Positions 8,371 to 17,895 of a stretch of DNA of 64,000 nt are shown piece after piece. Origin of the DNA: Microbacterium foliorum (GTDB lineage Bacteria > Actinomycetota > Actinomycetes > Actinomycetales > Microbacteriaceae); NCBI RefSeq assembly GCF_003367705.1, contig NZ_CP031425.1, positions 2,418,001-2,482,000 on the forward strand, given 5' to 3'. Under the pieces are notes generated by a model, which had not been told where the DNA came from, ran no database searches, and was given only the letters and a program-made list of their open reading frames with translations. The translations under genes and the position numbers were made by a program. Positions within the stretch are counted from its first letter, which is position 1. Each line of letters begins with the position of its first letter.

Positions 8371-9486
8371 TCAGACGTCGAATCCCTCGGCGATCATCTC
8401 GACGAGCTCCTCGCGCTCCTCGACCGGCAGGAAGGCACCGGCCGCCGCGTTGAACTGGAAGGTCTCGAGATCGTCGAGGTCGTACTCGAACGTCGCCACG
8501 AGGTTCGCGAGCTCCCGCGTGAGCGACGTCGCGCTCATCGTGCGGTTGTCGACGTTGACCGTGACGGCGAATCCGAGCTGGTAGAGCAGGTCGAACGGGT
8601 GGTCGGCGAGGGTGTTGCCCCATGCCGTGATCGCCCCGGTCTGCAGGTTCGACGACGGCGAGAGCTCGAGCGGGATCTCGCGGTCCCGCACCCAGCGGGC
8701 GAGGTCTCCGAACTGCACCTGCACCTCGTCGCCCTCCTGGGTGATCACCTGCAGATCCTCCGCGATCCGCACACCGTGCCCCAGACGCAGTGCGCGTCCG
8801 TCGATCAGCGCGGAGCGGATGGAATCGGGCCCTGCCGCCTCGCCGGCGTGCACGGTCACCGGGAAGAAGTTCTCGGCGAGGAGGTCGAATGCAGCGCGGT
8901 GGTCCGAGGCGGGGAACCCGTCTTCGGGACCGGCGATGTCGAACCCGACCACACCGCGACCCCGGAAGTCGACCGCGAGCTCCGCGATCTCCCGCGAGCG
9001 ATCGGTGTGCCGCATGGCGCTGAGCAGCTGGCCGACGCGGATGCTGCGACCGGCGCGATCCGCGGCGTCCTCGCCCTCTTCGATGCCCTGCTGCACGGCC
9101 TCCACGGCCTGCTCGAGCGAGAGTCCGCGCGTGAGGTGCTGCTCGGGAGCCCAGCGCACCTCGCCGTAGATCACGCCGTCATCCGCCAGATCCTGCACGA
9201 ACTCGCGCGCCACGCGGGTCAGGCCCTCCGTCGTCTGCATGACGGCGGTGGTGACGTCGAACGTTTTCAGGTACTCGACGAGCGAGCCGGAGTCGCTCTT
9301 CGTGGCGAACCACTGCCCGAGCGACTTCGGGTTCGTCTCGGGAAGTGCGAGTCCGATCGCATCCGCGAGCTCGATGATGGTCGACGGGCGCACGGCGCCG
9401 TCCAGGTGATCGTGCAACGACACCTTGGGCAGACTGCGCAGGGAGGCCCCCTGGATGGTGACATCACCGTTCGCGTCGATCGACAT
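8371..9486 (-). CDS. add: Adenosine deaminase
   Basis: Zinc hydrolase converting adenosine and deoxyadenosine to inosine forms; 371 residues, in the family's range. The zinc motif SLHDHLDG supplies His25 and His27. Later come the VHAGEA zinc-His motif, LGHGVRI with the catalytic His, and ELSPSSNLQTG followed by HPFDLL. GAGAGGAATCC supports the ATG. It sits directly after deoA, giving the operon both purine and pyrimidine nucleoside breakdown. Confidence 0.95.
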   Translation of the reverse strand: MSIDANGDVTIQGASLRSLPKVSLHDHLDGAVRPSTIIELADAIGLALPETNPKSLGQWFATKSDSGSLVEYLKTFDVTTAVMQTTEGLTRVAREFVQDLADDGVIYGEVRWAPEQHLTRGLSLEQAVEAVQQGIEEGEDAADRAGRSIRVGQLLSAMRHTDRSREIAELAVDFRGRGVVGFDIAGPEDGFPASDHRAAFDLLAENFFPVTVHAGEAAGPDSIRSALIDGRALRLGHGVRIAEDLQVITQEGDEVQVQFGDLARWVRDREIPLELSPSSNLQTGAITAWGNTLADHPFDLLYQLGFAVTVNVDNRTMSATSLTRELANLVATFEYDLDDLETFQFNAAAGAFLPVEEREELVEMIAEGFDV

Positions 9487-9537
9487 CGGATTCCTCTCGG
9501 TCGCGGATTGAGCTCAGTTCAGGCTAGCGGTCGCCGC

Positions 9538-10836
9538 TCACGCCGTGATGCGCTCGCGCACGATGGGACCCGCGGTCGGAGCCTCGTCGCCGACGGCCCA
9601 CGCGCCCTCCAGCGCCTCGAGCGCTCTCGGGAATCGCGCCTCATCTGCAGCGGAGAGGGTGAACAGCGGCTGACCGGCCACCACCCGGTCGCCCGGCTTC
9701 GCATGCAGATCGATGCCGGCTTCGAAGACGACCGGATCCTCCGCCCGCGCGCGTCCTGCGCCGAGCCGCCAGGCCGCGACGCCGAACGGCAGCGCATCCA
9801 TCTGCGAGACGACGCCGTCTGCCGGCGCGGTGACCACGTGGGTCTCCCGCGCCGTCGGCAGTGCCGCATCGGGGTCGCCGTCCTGGGCGCGGATCATGGC
9901 CTTCCAGCCGTCCATCGCACGTCCGTCGTCGAGAGCCGCCTCGACATCGGCATCCGGCTGTCCGGCGAGCGCGAGCATCTCGCGAGCCAGGGCGATCGTC
10001 AGCTCCCGGACGTCGGCGGGTCCGCCGCCGGCGAGGATCTCGACCGACTCGCGCACCTCGTTGGCGTTGCCGATGGCGAAGCCGAGGGGCACGTTCATGT
10101 CCGTCAGCAGTGCGGTGGTGGCGACGCCGGAGTCGGTGCCGAGAGCGACCATCGTGCGAGCGAGCTCGCGCGCCCTGTCGATGTCCTGCATGAACGCTCC
10201 GGAGCCGAACTTCACGTCGAGCACGAGCGCGTCGGTGCCCTCGGCGATCTTCTTCGACATGATGCTCGAGGCGATCAGCGGGATCGCCTCGACCGTGCCG
10301 GTCACATCACGCAGCGCGTAGAGCTTCTTGTCGGCGGGAGCGAGGCCCGAGCCTGCGGCGCAGATCACCGCGCCCACGTCGCCCTGCATCTGCGCGAACA
10401 TCTCCTCATTGCTGAGCGCCGCGCGCCAGCCGGGGATCGACTCGAGCTTGTCGAGCGTGCCGCCGGTGTGCCCGAGACCCCGACCGGAGAGCTGCGGCAC
10501 CGCGACGCCGAACACGGCGACGAGCGGTGCGAGCGGAAGGGTGATCTTGTCGCCCACGCCTCCCGTGGAGTGCTTGTCGACCGTCTTCTTGCCTAGGGTG
10601 GCGAAGCTCATCCGCTCCCCCGACGCGATCATCGCATCGGTGAGCACCCGGATCTCGTCGCGCTCCATGCCGCGCTGGAAGATCGCCATCGCGAACGACG
10701 CCATCTGCGCATCCGACACGTAGCCGCGCGTGTACGCGTCGACCATCCAGCGCAGCGCCTTCTCGGGCACCGCACCTCCGTCGCGCTTGGCGCGAATGAC
10801 ATCTACCGCGTCGAAAGGCTCAACGCTCATCGCCAC
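9538..10836 (-). CDS. deoA: Thymidine phosphorylase
   Basis: Splits thymidine or deoxyuridine with phosphate to the base and deoxyribose-1-phosphate; 432 residues, typical for the family. The phosphate-binding signature KHSTGGVGDK is at about residue 85, and the SGRGLGHTGGTLDKLE segment marks the pyrimidine nucleoside phosphorylase family. The ATG lies inside the end of cdd (10-bp overlap), so the deoxyuridine made by Cdd is passed to the enzyme translated next. Confidence 0.95.
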   Translation of the reverse strand: MAMSVEPFDAVDVIRAKRDGGAVPEKALRWMVDAYTRGYVSDAQMASFAMAIFQRGMERDEIRVLTDAMIASGERMSFATLGKKTVDKHSTGGVGDKITLPLAPLVAVFGVAVPQLSGRGLGHTGGTLDKLESIPGWRAALSNEEMFAQMQGDVGAVICAAGSGLAPADKKLYALRDVTGTVEAIPLIASSIMSKKIAEGTDALVLDVKFGSGAFMQDIDRARELARTMVALGTDSGVATTALLTDMNVPLGFAIGNANEVRESVEILAGGGPADVRELTIALAREMLALAGQPDADVEAALDDGRAMDGWKAMIRAQDGDPDAALPTARETHVVTAPADGVVSQMDALPFGVAAWRLGAGRARAEDPVVFEAGIDLHAKPGDRVVAGQPLFTLSAADEARFPRALEALEGAWAVGDEAPTAGPIVRERITA

Positions 10837-11246
10837 TCTCCTTCTGGTTCCTGAGCCTGACGAAGGGCTCGGGGGCCGAACGCGTCCGGCAGTACTTCAT
10901 CGATGGTCCGGATGCCGGAGACGGTCTCCAGCAGCATCCCGGGCATCGCGTGTTCGTAGAGCAGCTGCCGGCAGCGTCCGCACGGCATGATCGTCTGTCC
11001 GTCGTTGTTGACGCACACGAAGGCGACCAGCTGCCCGCCGCCCGACATGTGCAGGTCGCCGACGAGCGCGCACTCCGCGCACAGCGTGACCCCATACGAG
11101 GCGTTCTCGACGTTGCAGCCGGCGACGATGCGCCCGTCGCCGACGAGAGCGGCGGCGCCCACCCGGTAGCGCGAGTACGGCGCGTACGCCTTCGTCATCG
11201 CCTCGGTCGCGACCTGACGGAGTTCGTCCCAGTCGATGTCTGTCAT
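10827..11246 (-). CDS. cdd: Cytidine deaminase
   Basis: Zinc enzyme converting (deoxy)cytidine to (deoxy)uridine; 139 residues, the short tetrameric type. The zinc site is clear: TLCAEC gives Cys56 with catalytic Glu58, and PCGRCRQ gives Cys89 and Cys92. The start is the ATG in front of TDIDWDEL, 8 bases after the upstream permease stop; a longer in-frame start would overlap the permease. Third function of the nucleoside operon after transport. Confidence 0.95.
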   Translation of the reverse strand: MTDIDWDELRQVATEAMTKAYAPYSRYRVGAAALVGDGRIVAGCNVENASYGVTLCAECALVGDLHMSGGGQLVAFVCVNNDGQTIMPCGRCRQLLYEHAMPGMLLETVSGIRTIDEVLPDAFGPRALRQAQEPEGEWR

Positions 11247-11253
11247 GTCTCTC

Positions 11254-12540
11254 CTACGACTTGATGTACGGCTTGCCGCTGGCGGCGGGCCCACGGATCT
11301 GACCTGCGAAGCCTGCCACCGCGAGCAGCGTCACCACATACGGCAGCATGAGCATGAACTCGCCGGGGATCGGGGTCTTCAGGATCGACAGCAGGTTCTG
11401 CAGGTTGGTCGCGAAGCCGAAGAGCAGCGCGGCGAGCGTGGCGCGGATCGGGTCCCAGCGGCCGAAGATCACGGCGGCGAGAGCGATGAAGCCGAGGCCC
11501 GCGGTCATGTCCTTCCCGAACTGCGGCACCGAGACGAGCGTGAAGTACGCACCGCCGATGCCGGCGATGGCGCCGGCCAGGAGCACGTTCCAGAAGCGCG
11601 TCGCGTTGACCTTGATGCCGACGGTGTCGGCGGCCTGCGGGTGCTCGCCCACGGCGCGGAGCCGCAGACCCCACTTGGTGCGGTACAGCCCCCAGGCCAC
11701 GACGGCGACGGTGATGAACATGAGATAGACGATGAAGGTCTGGTTGAACAGCACCGGGCCGATGATCGGGATGTCGCTGAGAAGCGGGATCTCGATACGG
11801 CTGAACCGCACAGGGGTGTTGAGCGTCGCCTCGTTCGGAGCGAGCAGCGCTCCGTAGAGGAATCCGGTGAGACCGCTGACCAGCACGTTGAGCACGACGC
11901 CGACGATGACCTGCTCGACGAGGTACTTGATGGCGAAGGCCGCGAGCACGGCGGCGACCAGCACGCCGCCGACCATCGCGCCCAGCAGACCGATGAACGC
12001 GCTGCCGGTGATGCTCGAGAGCAGGGCCGCCGAGAACGCTCCGAGCAGCAGCTGCCCCTCGATCGCGACGTTCACGACACCGGCGCGCTCGCCGATCACT
12101 CCGCCGAGCGCACCGAACACGAGCGGCACGGAGAGCGAGACGGCGCCGAAGAGCAGGCTGCTCACGGGCACGAGTCCGCCGGCGCCGGCCCACACGAGGA
12201 ACCCGAACACGGCGAGCACGCTGAAGGCGATGACCAGCCAGATCGACGGCTTGCGGTACGACCACGCCCGCAGGAACGCCAGCGCCGACAGCACCACGAG
12301 GATCGCGATGATGACCCAGCTCGTCGGCCCGGTCGGCAGCGCCACGTCGGGCAGCGCGAAGGGCGAGGCGGGGTCGTTGAGCCGGAAGGTGCTGGTGCCG
12401 CTGCGCGGCACGAGCAGGAACAGGAGCGCCAGCAGCACGGTGGCTCCGGCGAGGACGATCGGCGCCTTCAGGTGCCGCGCGCGCACGGTAGCGAGCTGCA
12501 CGGTTCCGTCGGCGGCTTCGGTCTGAGCGAGGGAGGTCAT
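11254..12540 (-). CDS. Nucleoside-type ABC transporter permease, second subunit
   Basis: Hydrophobic permease of the branched-chain/simple-sugar transporter family (BPD_transp_2), 428 residues. About ten membrane segments are visible. Family signatures include GERAGVVNVAIEGQLL and LRAVGEHPQAADTVGI. It pairs with the permease encoded immediately upstream, with a 4-bp overlap. A BMP-type binding protein and nucleoside catabolic enzymes in the same operon indicate nucleoside import, as for Bacillus NupOPQ or Lactococcus NupABC. Confidence 0.88.
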   Translation of the reverse strand: MTSLAQTEAADGTVQLATVRARHLKAPIVLAGATVLLALLFLLVPRSGTSTFRLNDPASPFALPDVALPTGPTSWVIIAILVVLSALAFLRAWSYRKPSIWLVIAFSVLAVFGFLVWAGAGGLVPVSSLLFGAVSLSVPLVFGALGGVIGERAGVVNVAIEGQLLLGAFSAALLSSITGSAFIGLLGAMVGGVLVAAVLAAFAIKYLVEQVIVGVVLNVLVSGLTGFLYGALLAPNEATLNTPVRFSRIEIPLLSDIPIIGPVLFNQTFIVYLMFITVAVVAWGLYRTKWGLRLRAVGEHPQAADTVGIKVNATRFWNVLLAGAIAGIGGAYFTLVSVPQFGKDMTAGLGFIALAAVIFGRWDPIRATLAALLFGFATNLQNLLSILKTPIPGEFMLMLPYVVTLLAVAGFAGQIRGPAASGKPYIKS

Positions 12541-13850
12541 GCGGTCACCGCCTTCTTCGCGGCTTTGGCTCTCGACTTGGCCGCCTTCTCCGCGTCGGTC
12601 TTCGGCAGGAAGAACACCGCGCGCAGCAGCGGCGGCGCGGCGATGAACAGCACGACGAGCGACTGGACGACCAGCACGATGTCGACGGGGATGTCCTGCG
12701 CCTGCATGGAGAACGACCCTGCCTTGAGCGCGCCGAACAGGATGCCGGCGGCGAATGTGCCCCAGGCGCGGCTGCGCCCGAGCAGTGCGACGGTGATGGC
12801 GTCGAAGCCGATGCCTGCGTCGATGGTCTCGGTGAGGCCGGTCGTGACCGCACCCTGGATCTGGTTCATGCCTGCGAGCCCGGCGAGCGCGCCGGCGAGC
12901 AGCATGGCGTAGACGTAGACGCGCTGCACGCTGATTCCGGCGGCGCGGGCGGCGTGCGGGTTCTCGCCGACGGCGCGCATCCGCATGCCGAGGGACGAGC
13001 GCTCGATCAGCCACCAGACGAACAGCGTCGCCACGATGACGAGGACGAAGCCGAAGTCGAGCAGGGGGAACTGCGGGCCGAGCAGCTCGGGGAACTGCGC
13101 GCTCTCCGGCGTGGCATAGCCGAGCGCCTGGTTGGTGCCGGGCTTCTGGAGCAGGCCGGGGGTGCGGATCATCCACAGCAGCAGGTAATAGGCCACGTAG
13201 TTCAGCATGATCGTGAGGATGACCTCGTGCGCCCCGGTGCGGGCCTTGATCAGTCCGGCGATGGCTCCCCACAGTGCACCGCCGGCGATGCCGGCGATCA
13301 GCGTCACCGGGATGTGCAGCCAGAACGGCAGATCGAGCTGGAAGGTCAGGAGTCCGGCGACCGCGACGCCGATGAGCATCTGACCGCGGGCGCCGATGTT
13401 GAACAGACCGACGCGGAACGCGAGGGCCACGCCGAGACCGGCCGCGATGAGCGGGGCGGCGAAGCCGAGCGTGTTCGTCAGCGGACGGATCTGAGTGGCG
13501 AAATCCGCGCCGCGCGCGTTGAAGATCGCGCCTCGGAACAGAGCCTCGTACCCGTTGTAGACGGCGTTCCACACGGCGGCGATCGTGTCGCTCGGACGCT
13601 GGAAGAAGTAGCCGGATGCGGTGAGGACGTCCTCGTTCGTGAGGGCGATCAGGATGCCGCCGACGACGAGCGCGAGGAAGATCGCGAGGATCGTGGTGAC
13701 GGCGCTCCCCCGCAGCATCTCCTTCAGTATGACGTTGCCCCGAGGGGGCGGCGGCACGTCTGCGGAGTCGCGCAGAGTGGTCGTCGTGTTCAGCGAGAGC
13801 TGATCGCCCGACCCCTCGTTCGAGCCGGCCTGCGGCGTCGTACCGCTCAT
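12537..13850 (-). CDS. Nucleoside-type ABC transporter permease, first subunit
   Basis: 437-residue membrane permease. A ~50-residue cytoplasmic N-terminus rich in Asn, Ser and Pro precedes the first helix. The family motif FRVGLFNIGARGQMLIG and the MRAVGENPHAARAAGI loop identify the BPD_transp_2 nucleoside class. The C-terminal tail is Lys/Ala rich. It overlaps the ATPase gene and the second permease by 4 bp each, which fits stoichiometric assembly of the importer. Confidence 0.88.
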   Translation of the reverse strand: MSGTTPQAGSNEGSGDQLSLNTTTTLRDSADVPPPPRGNVILKEMLRGSAVTTILAIFLALVVGGILIALTNEDVLTASGYFFQRPSDTIAAVWNAVYNGYEALFRGAIFNARGADFATQIRPLTNTLGFAAPLIAAGLGVALAFRVGLFNIGARGQMLIGVAVAGLLTFQLDLPFWLHIPVTLIAGIAGGALWGAIAGLIKARTGAHEVILTIMLNYVAYYLLLWMIRTPGLLQKPGTNQALGYATPESAQFPELLGPQFPLLDFGFVLVIVATLFVWWLIERSSLGMRMRAVGENPHAARAAGISVQRVYVYAMLLAGALAGLAGMNQIQGAVTTGLTETIDAGIGFDAITVALLGRSRAWGTFAAGILFGALKAGSFSMQAQDIPVDIVLVVQSLVVLFIAAPPLLRAVFFLPKTDAEKAAKSRAKAAKKAVTA

Positions 13851-15361
13851 GCGGCCACCTCTCCTTCGGCGGCGCCCGCCATCATCAGTCCCAGAGTCTC
13901 CCGGGGCGTGTCGCCGGGGACGATCCCGACGATGGTGCCCCGGTACATGACCGCGATGCGGTCGGCGAGAGCCGCGACCTCGTCGAGCTCTGTCGAGACC
14001 ACGACCACGGGGATCCCCGCGTCGCGCGTCTCGATGATGCGCTTGTGGATGAACTCGATCGATCCCACGTCGACGCCTCGCGTCGGCTGAGCGGCGACGA
14101 GAAGACGCAGCTCGCGGCTCATCTCGCGCGCGATCACGACCTTCTGCTGGTTTCCGCCCGAGAGGGTGCCCGCCGGGGTGTGCGGACCCTGCGCGCGGAT
14201 GTCGTACTCCTTGATGCGCTCATGGGCGAATTCGTCGAGCGCCGCACGACGCAGAGTGCCGCCGCGGCTGAACTCGGGGTCGGCGGAGCGATCGAGGATC
14301 AGGTTCTCGGCGACGGTGAAGCCGGCGACCAGGCCGTCCTCCGTGCGGTCCTCGGGGACGAAGCCGACACCGGCGTCGAGGATGGCCCGCACGCTCCTGC
14401 CGACGAGTTCGGTGCCGTCGAGAGTGATCGAACCTTCGACACGCGGTGCGAGGCCGACGATGGCCTCGACGAGCTCGGTCTGCCCGTTGCCCTGCACACC
14501 GGCGACGGCGAGCACTTCGCCGGGACGCACCGTGAAGTCGACGCCGTCGACGACGATGGCCCCCGCGGCGGTGAGCACGCGCAGGCCCGAGACCGCCAGA
14601 CCGCCCTCGCCGAGACGCGGAGCATCCTTCTTCACGGTGAGCTCAACCGCGCGGCCGACCATGAGCGATGCCAGTTCGCCGTTGGTGGCCGTGGGCGATG
14701 CTTCGCCCACGATGCGCCCGAGGCGCACGATGGTGATGGTGTCCGCCACCTCGCGGACCTCTCGGAGCTTGTGGGTGATGAAGACGATCGCGGTTCCCTC
14801 GTCGCGGAGCTGGCGCATGATGGCCATCAGCTCGTCGGTCTCCTGAGGGGTGAGCACGGCGGTGGGCTCATCGAACACGAGCACCTTGGCGTCGCGCGAC
14901 AGCGCCTTGATGATCTCGACCCGCTGCTGCACGCCGACGGGGAGATCGCCGACGACGGCGTCGGGGTCGATGTCGAAGCCGAAGCGAGCGGCGACCGCGC
15001 GCACGTGCTCACGGGCCTTGGCGATGTCGAGGGTGCCGACGCCCTTGGTCTGCTCGTGGCCCAGCATCACGTTCTCGGCGACGGTGAAGACGGGCACGAG
15101 CATGAAGTGCTGGTGCACCATGCCGATGCCGGCGTTCATCGCATCGCCGGGGCCGCGGAAACGCTGCACCACGTCGTCGAGGAGGATGTCGCCCTCATCG
15201 GCCTGGTACAGGCCGTAGAGCACGTTCATCAGCGTGGACTTGCCCGCGCCGTTCTCGCCGAGCAGCGCGTGGATCTGCCCGGGCTCCACGACCAGGTCGA
15301 TGTGGTCGTTGGCCACGAGGGTGCCGAATCTCTTGGTGATCCCGCGAAGTTCGAGCTTCAT
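13847..15361 (-). CDS. Nucleoside-type ABC transporter ATP-binding protein
   Basis: 504-residue double-cassette ATPase of the RbsA/NupO kind. The first cassette has Walker [10 protein letters not shown], signature LPVGVQQRVEI and Walker B VLVFDEPTAVL. The second has a degenerate P-loop GVQGNGQTE and signature [14 protein letters not shown]. Asymmetry of this sort is normal for the family. It energises the two permeases that follow. A 15-bp hairpin separates it from the binding-protein gene upstream. Confidence 0.93.
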   Translation of the reverse strand: MKLELRGITKRFGTLVANDHIDLVVEPGQIHALLGENGAGKSTLMNVLYGLYQADEGDILLDDVVQRFRGPGDAMNAGIGMVHQHFMLVPVFTVAENVMLGHEQTKGVGTLDIAKAREHVRAVAARFGFDIDPDAVVGDLPVGVQQRVEIIKALSRDAKVLVFDEPTAVLTPQETDELMAIMRQLRDEGTAIVFITHKLREVREVADTITIVRLGRIVGEASPTATNGELASLMVGRAVELTVKKDAPRLGEGGLAVSGLRVLTAAGAIVVDGVDFTVRPGEVLAVAGVQGNGQTELVEAIVGLAPRVEGSITLDGTELVGRSVRAILDAGVGFVPEDRTEDGLVAGFTVAENLILDRSADPEFSRGGTLRRAALDEFAHERIKEYDIRAQGPHTPAGTLSGGNQQKVVIAREMSRELRLLVAAQPTRGVDVGSIEFIHKRIIETRDAGIPVVVVSTELDEVAALADRIAVMYRGTIVGIVPGDTPRETLGLMMAGAAEGEVAA

Positions 15362-15459
15362 ATCTGCACCTTATCCAGAAGTGTGATCCAGAGGGTCTGC
15401 GGCGCAATCACCGGGGATCGCCCTGGTGCGCCGTGAACAGTCATCATCGTCCGCCCACG

Positions 15460-15498
15460 GCACGGGGCGAGTGGCCGCTTTCACCACTCGCCCCGTGC
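15460..15498 (-). terminator. Hairpin between BMP lipoprotein and ABC ATPase genes
   Basis: GCACGGGGCGAGTGG and CCACTCGCCCCGTGC form a perfect 15-bp stem with a 9-base loop, 15 bases beyond the lipoprotein stop. No T-run. Partial termination here would make the binding protein in excess over the transporter core, as is usual for ABC importers. Confidence 0.75.
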
Positions 15499-15512
15499 TG
15501 GACATCGATGAC

Positions 15513-16625
15513 TTACGGGGAGTTCGGGGACTCCACCGTGATGTCGCCGGAGATGATCTGCTCCTGCAGCGCTGCGATCTCGTCGAGCAGGCCGTCGGGC
15601 AGGTCGCCCTCGAACGAGCCGAAGCCCGAGAGCTTCACACCCTCGTTCTCGAGCGTGCCCACGTAGGGCGCCGGGTCGAAGTCGCCCTTGGAGGCGGCGA
15701 TCGTGGCGTCCTGCACGGCGACGTCGATCGCCTTCATGATCGAGAAGAGGGTGACGTCGGCCACCGACTCGTCGGCGACCGCGAGGTCGCTGTCGACGCC
15801 GACCATGAGCGTGTCCTTGCCGCTGTCCTTGATCGCCGCAGCGGCGCTCTGGTAGATGGGTCCACCGACGGGGAGGATGACGTCGACGCCCTGGTCGAGC
15901 ACGCCCTGCGCGGTCTGCTTGGCCGTGTCGTTGGCGTCGAAGCCACCGGTGAACGAGCCCTTCTGCGACACGTTGTCCCAGCCGAAGACCTCGACGGCGC
16001 CGGACTTGTCCTCGTTGTACTTCTCGACACCCAGCTGGAAGCCGTCCATGAACACGGCGACCGACGGGATCTGCATTCCGCCGAACGTGCCGACCTTGTT
16101 CACACCGGCCTGAGCGGACCAGCCTGCGGCGGCGTACCCGCCGAGGTAGGCGGCCTGAGCGGTGTCGAAGACGAGGGGCTTGATGTTCGGAGCATCCGTG
16201 GTGCCGTCGAAGTCGGTGTCGGCGTAGTCGTCGATGATCGCGTAGTTGATCTTCGGGTTCGCCAGCGCGGACTCGACGGTCGCGGCGGACAGCTTGAAGC
16301 CGACCGAGACGATGAGCGAGCAGCCCTCGGAGACAGCGGTCTCGAGGTTGGGTGCGTAGTCGTTGTCGTTGGCCGACTCGAACTCGAGCGGCTTGACGCC
16401 GAGCTCATCGGCTGCCTTGTCCATGCCCTCCTTGGCGGACTGGTTGAACGACTTGTCGTTCCACCCGCCGGCGTCGGAGACGAGGCAGGGCAGGAAGTCG
16501 GATGCTGCGTCTCCGCCCGCATCTCCACCGGATTCGGTGGGAGCCTGGCCGCAGCCGGCGAGAGAGAAGATGACGCCAGCGGCGACGGTTGCGCCCAGCA
16601 GCTTCTTGGTGGTGGAGATGGTCAA
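15513..16625 (-). CDS. BMP family substrate-binding lipoprotein, probable nucleoside receptor
   Basis: Extracytoplasmic receptor (370 residues). Signal peptide with lipobox SLAGC puts the lipidated Cys at residue 25, followed by a Gly/Asp/Ser linker. The sequence is of the Bmp/PnrA (Med) class: SDAGGWNDKSFNQSA near the mature N-terminus and GYAAAGWS mid-protein. I choose the TTG at 16625 because AGGAGG lies 6 bases upstream; the ATG at 16630 is out of frame and stops after two codons. An ATG at 16670 in the same frame is possible but has no such site. First gene of the nucleoside operon. Confidence 0.88.
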   Translation of the reverse strand: MTISTTKKLLGATVAAGVIFSLAGCGQAPTESGGDAGGDAASDFLPCLVSDAGGWNDKSFNQSAKEGMDKAADELGVKPLEFESANDNDYAPNLETAVSEGCSLIVSVGFKLSAATVESALANPKINYAIIDDYADTDFDGTTDAPNIKPLVFDTAQAAYLGGYAAAGWSAQAGVNKVGTFGGMQIPSVAVFMDGFQLGVEKYNEDKSGAVEVFGWDNVSQKGSFTGGFDANDTAKQTAQGVLDQGVDVILPVGGPIYQSAAAAIKDSGKDTLMVGVDSDLAVADESVADVTLFSIMKAIDVAVQDATIAASKGDFDPAPYVGTLENEGVKLSGFGSFEGDLPDGLLDEIAALQEQIISGDITVESPNSP

Positions 16626-16773
16626 CTCATGCCTCCTGGAAGGGTCCCGCGCCCATCGCGGATCGCTCAAAGTTACCTACTGTTTCGACTTTTGTGCATG
16701 CTCGACCCAGGGCCGCCTTCGAATGGTTACAAAGCTGAAACCAAGCCAGCCGATGAGCGCCGGCGCGTGCTCA

Positions 16774-17889
16774 TCAGAGCACGTCGCCCCGACCGGTGAG
16801 CTTGAGCGACTCGACGACGCCCTTCACGCGCTGGGCGTGCTCGACGGTGGTGACCAGCAGAGCATCGGGAGTGTCGACCACCACGATGTCCTTGACGCCG
16901 ATCAGGCTGATCACTCGCGAGGTCTGGCTGACGAGGATCCCGCTGGCCGCGTCCGACAGCACCCGGGCCCGGGGCCCGAGCACGGCGAGGTCGTTCTTGC
17001 GGCCGTTGTTGATGAGCTTGGTGAGCGAGGCGAAGTCCCCCACGTCGTCCCAGTCGAAGTGGCCGGGCACGACGGCGAGGCGGCCGCGACGGGCGGCGGG
17101 CTCGGCGACGGCGTAGTCGATGGCGATCTTCTTCAGCCTCGGCCAGATGCGGTCGACGGCGGGGCCCCGGCGTTCGCGGTCGTCCCACGCCTCGGCGAGC
17201 TCGAGCAGCCCGGAGTAGAGGGCGGGCTCGTTCTCGGCGAGCTCCTCGAGCAGCACACTCGCCTTCGCGATGAACATGCCGGCGTTCCACAGGTAGTCAC
17301 GATCGGCGAAGTACGCCTTCGCCGTCTCGAGGTCGGGCTTCTCGACGAAGCTCTCGACGAGCGCGGCCTCGCGCGCTCCCTCCACGACGAGCTCGGGACC
17401 CTTCTTGATGTACCCGAACCCGATGGCGGGCTCGGTCGGAGCGATGCCGATCGTGCAGATGTACCCCTCGCGGGCGACCTCGACCGCGTCTCGCACGGCG
17501 AACTCGAAGACCCTCGTGCTGCGGATCACGTGATCGGCACTGAAGGAGCCGATGATGACGTCGGGGTCGCGGCGGTGGAGGATCGCGGCGGCGAGGCCGA
17601 TCGCGGCCGCCGACTCCCTGGGCTCGGACTCGAGGAAGACGTTCAGGTCCTGGATGCCGGGGAGCTCTGCCTCGACCGCGGCCCGATGCGCACGGCCGGT
17701 GACGACGGCGATGCGGTCGGTTCCGGCCAGCGGCTCCAGCCGGTCCCAGGTGTCGCGGAGCAGCGAATGCCCCGACCCGGTGAGGTCGTGCAGGAACTTC
17801 GGGGCGTCCGCGCGCGACAGCGGCCACAGACGGCTGCCGATGCCGCCCGCGGGGATGACGGCATAGAAGTTCGGAATCGGTTGGCTCAC
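16774..17889 (-). CDS. manC: Mannose-1-phosphate guanylyltransferase
   Basis: Makes GDP-mannose from mannose-1-phosphate and GTP for wall glycans; 371 residues, single nucleotidyltransferase domain without a fused isomerase. The start region YAVIPAGGIGSRLWPLSR is the pyrophosphorylase signature, and PKFL follows as usual. FVEKPDLETA and GHFDWDDVGDF are further family motifs. The GTG at 17889 is chosen because homology starts right there and a -10 hexamer lies 6 bases upstream; a 32-codon upstream extension has no recognisable sequence. Confidence 0.92.
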   Translation of the reverse strand: MSQPIPNFYAVIPAGGIGSRLWPLSRADAPKFLHDLTGSGHSLLRDTWDRLEPLAGTDRIAVVTGRAHRAAVEAELPGIQDLNVFLESEPRESAAAIGLAAAILHRRDPDVIIGSFSADHVIRSTRVFEFAVRDAVEVAREGYICTIGIAPTEPAIGFGYIKKGPELVVEGAREAALVESFVEKPDLETAKAYFADRDYLWNAGMFIAKASVLLEELAENEPALYSGLLELAEAWDDRERRGPAVDRIWPRLKKIAIDYAVAEPAARRGRLAVVPGHFDWDDVGDFASLTKLINNGRKNDLAVLGPRARVLSDAASGILVSQTSRVISLIGVKDIVVVDTPDALLVTTVEHAQRVKGVVESLKLTGRGDVL

Positions 17890-17895
17890 CCCGAC

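Noticed and set aside
7798..10596. Very long plus-strand open frame (932 codons) opposite the deacetylase, add and deoA
   Set aside because: It spans three well-recognised genes on the other strand, has charged low-complexity composition and no motif.
16626..16670. ATG start at 16670 or 16630 for the BMP lipoprotein
   Set aside because: 16630 is out of frame and stops at once. 16670 is in frame but has no ribosome site, whereas TTG 16625 follows AGGAGG at good spacing.
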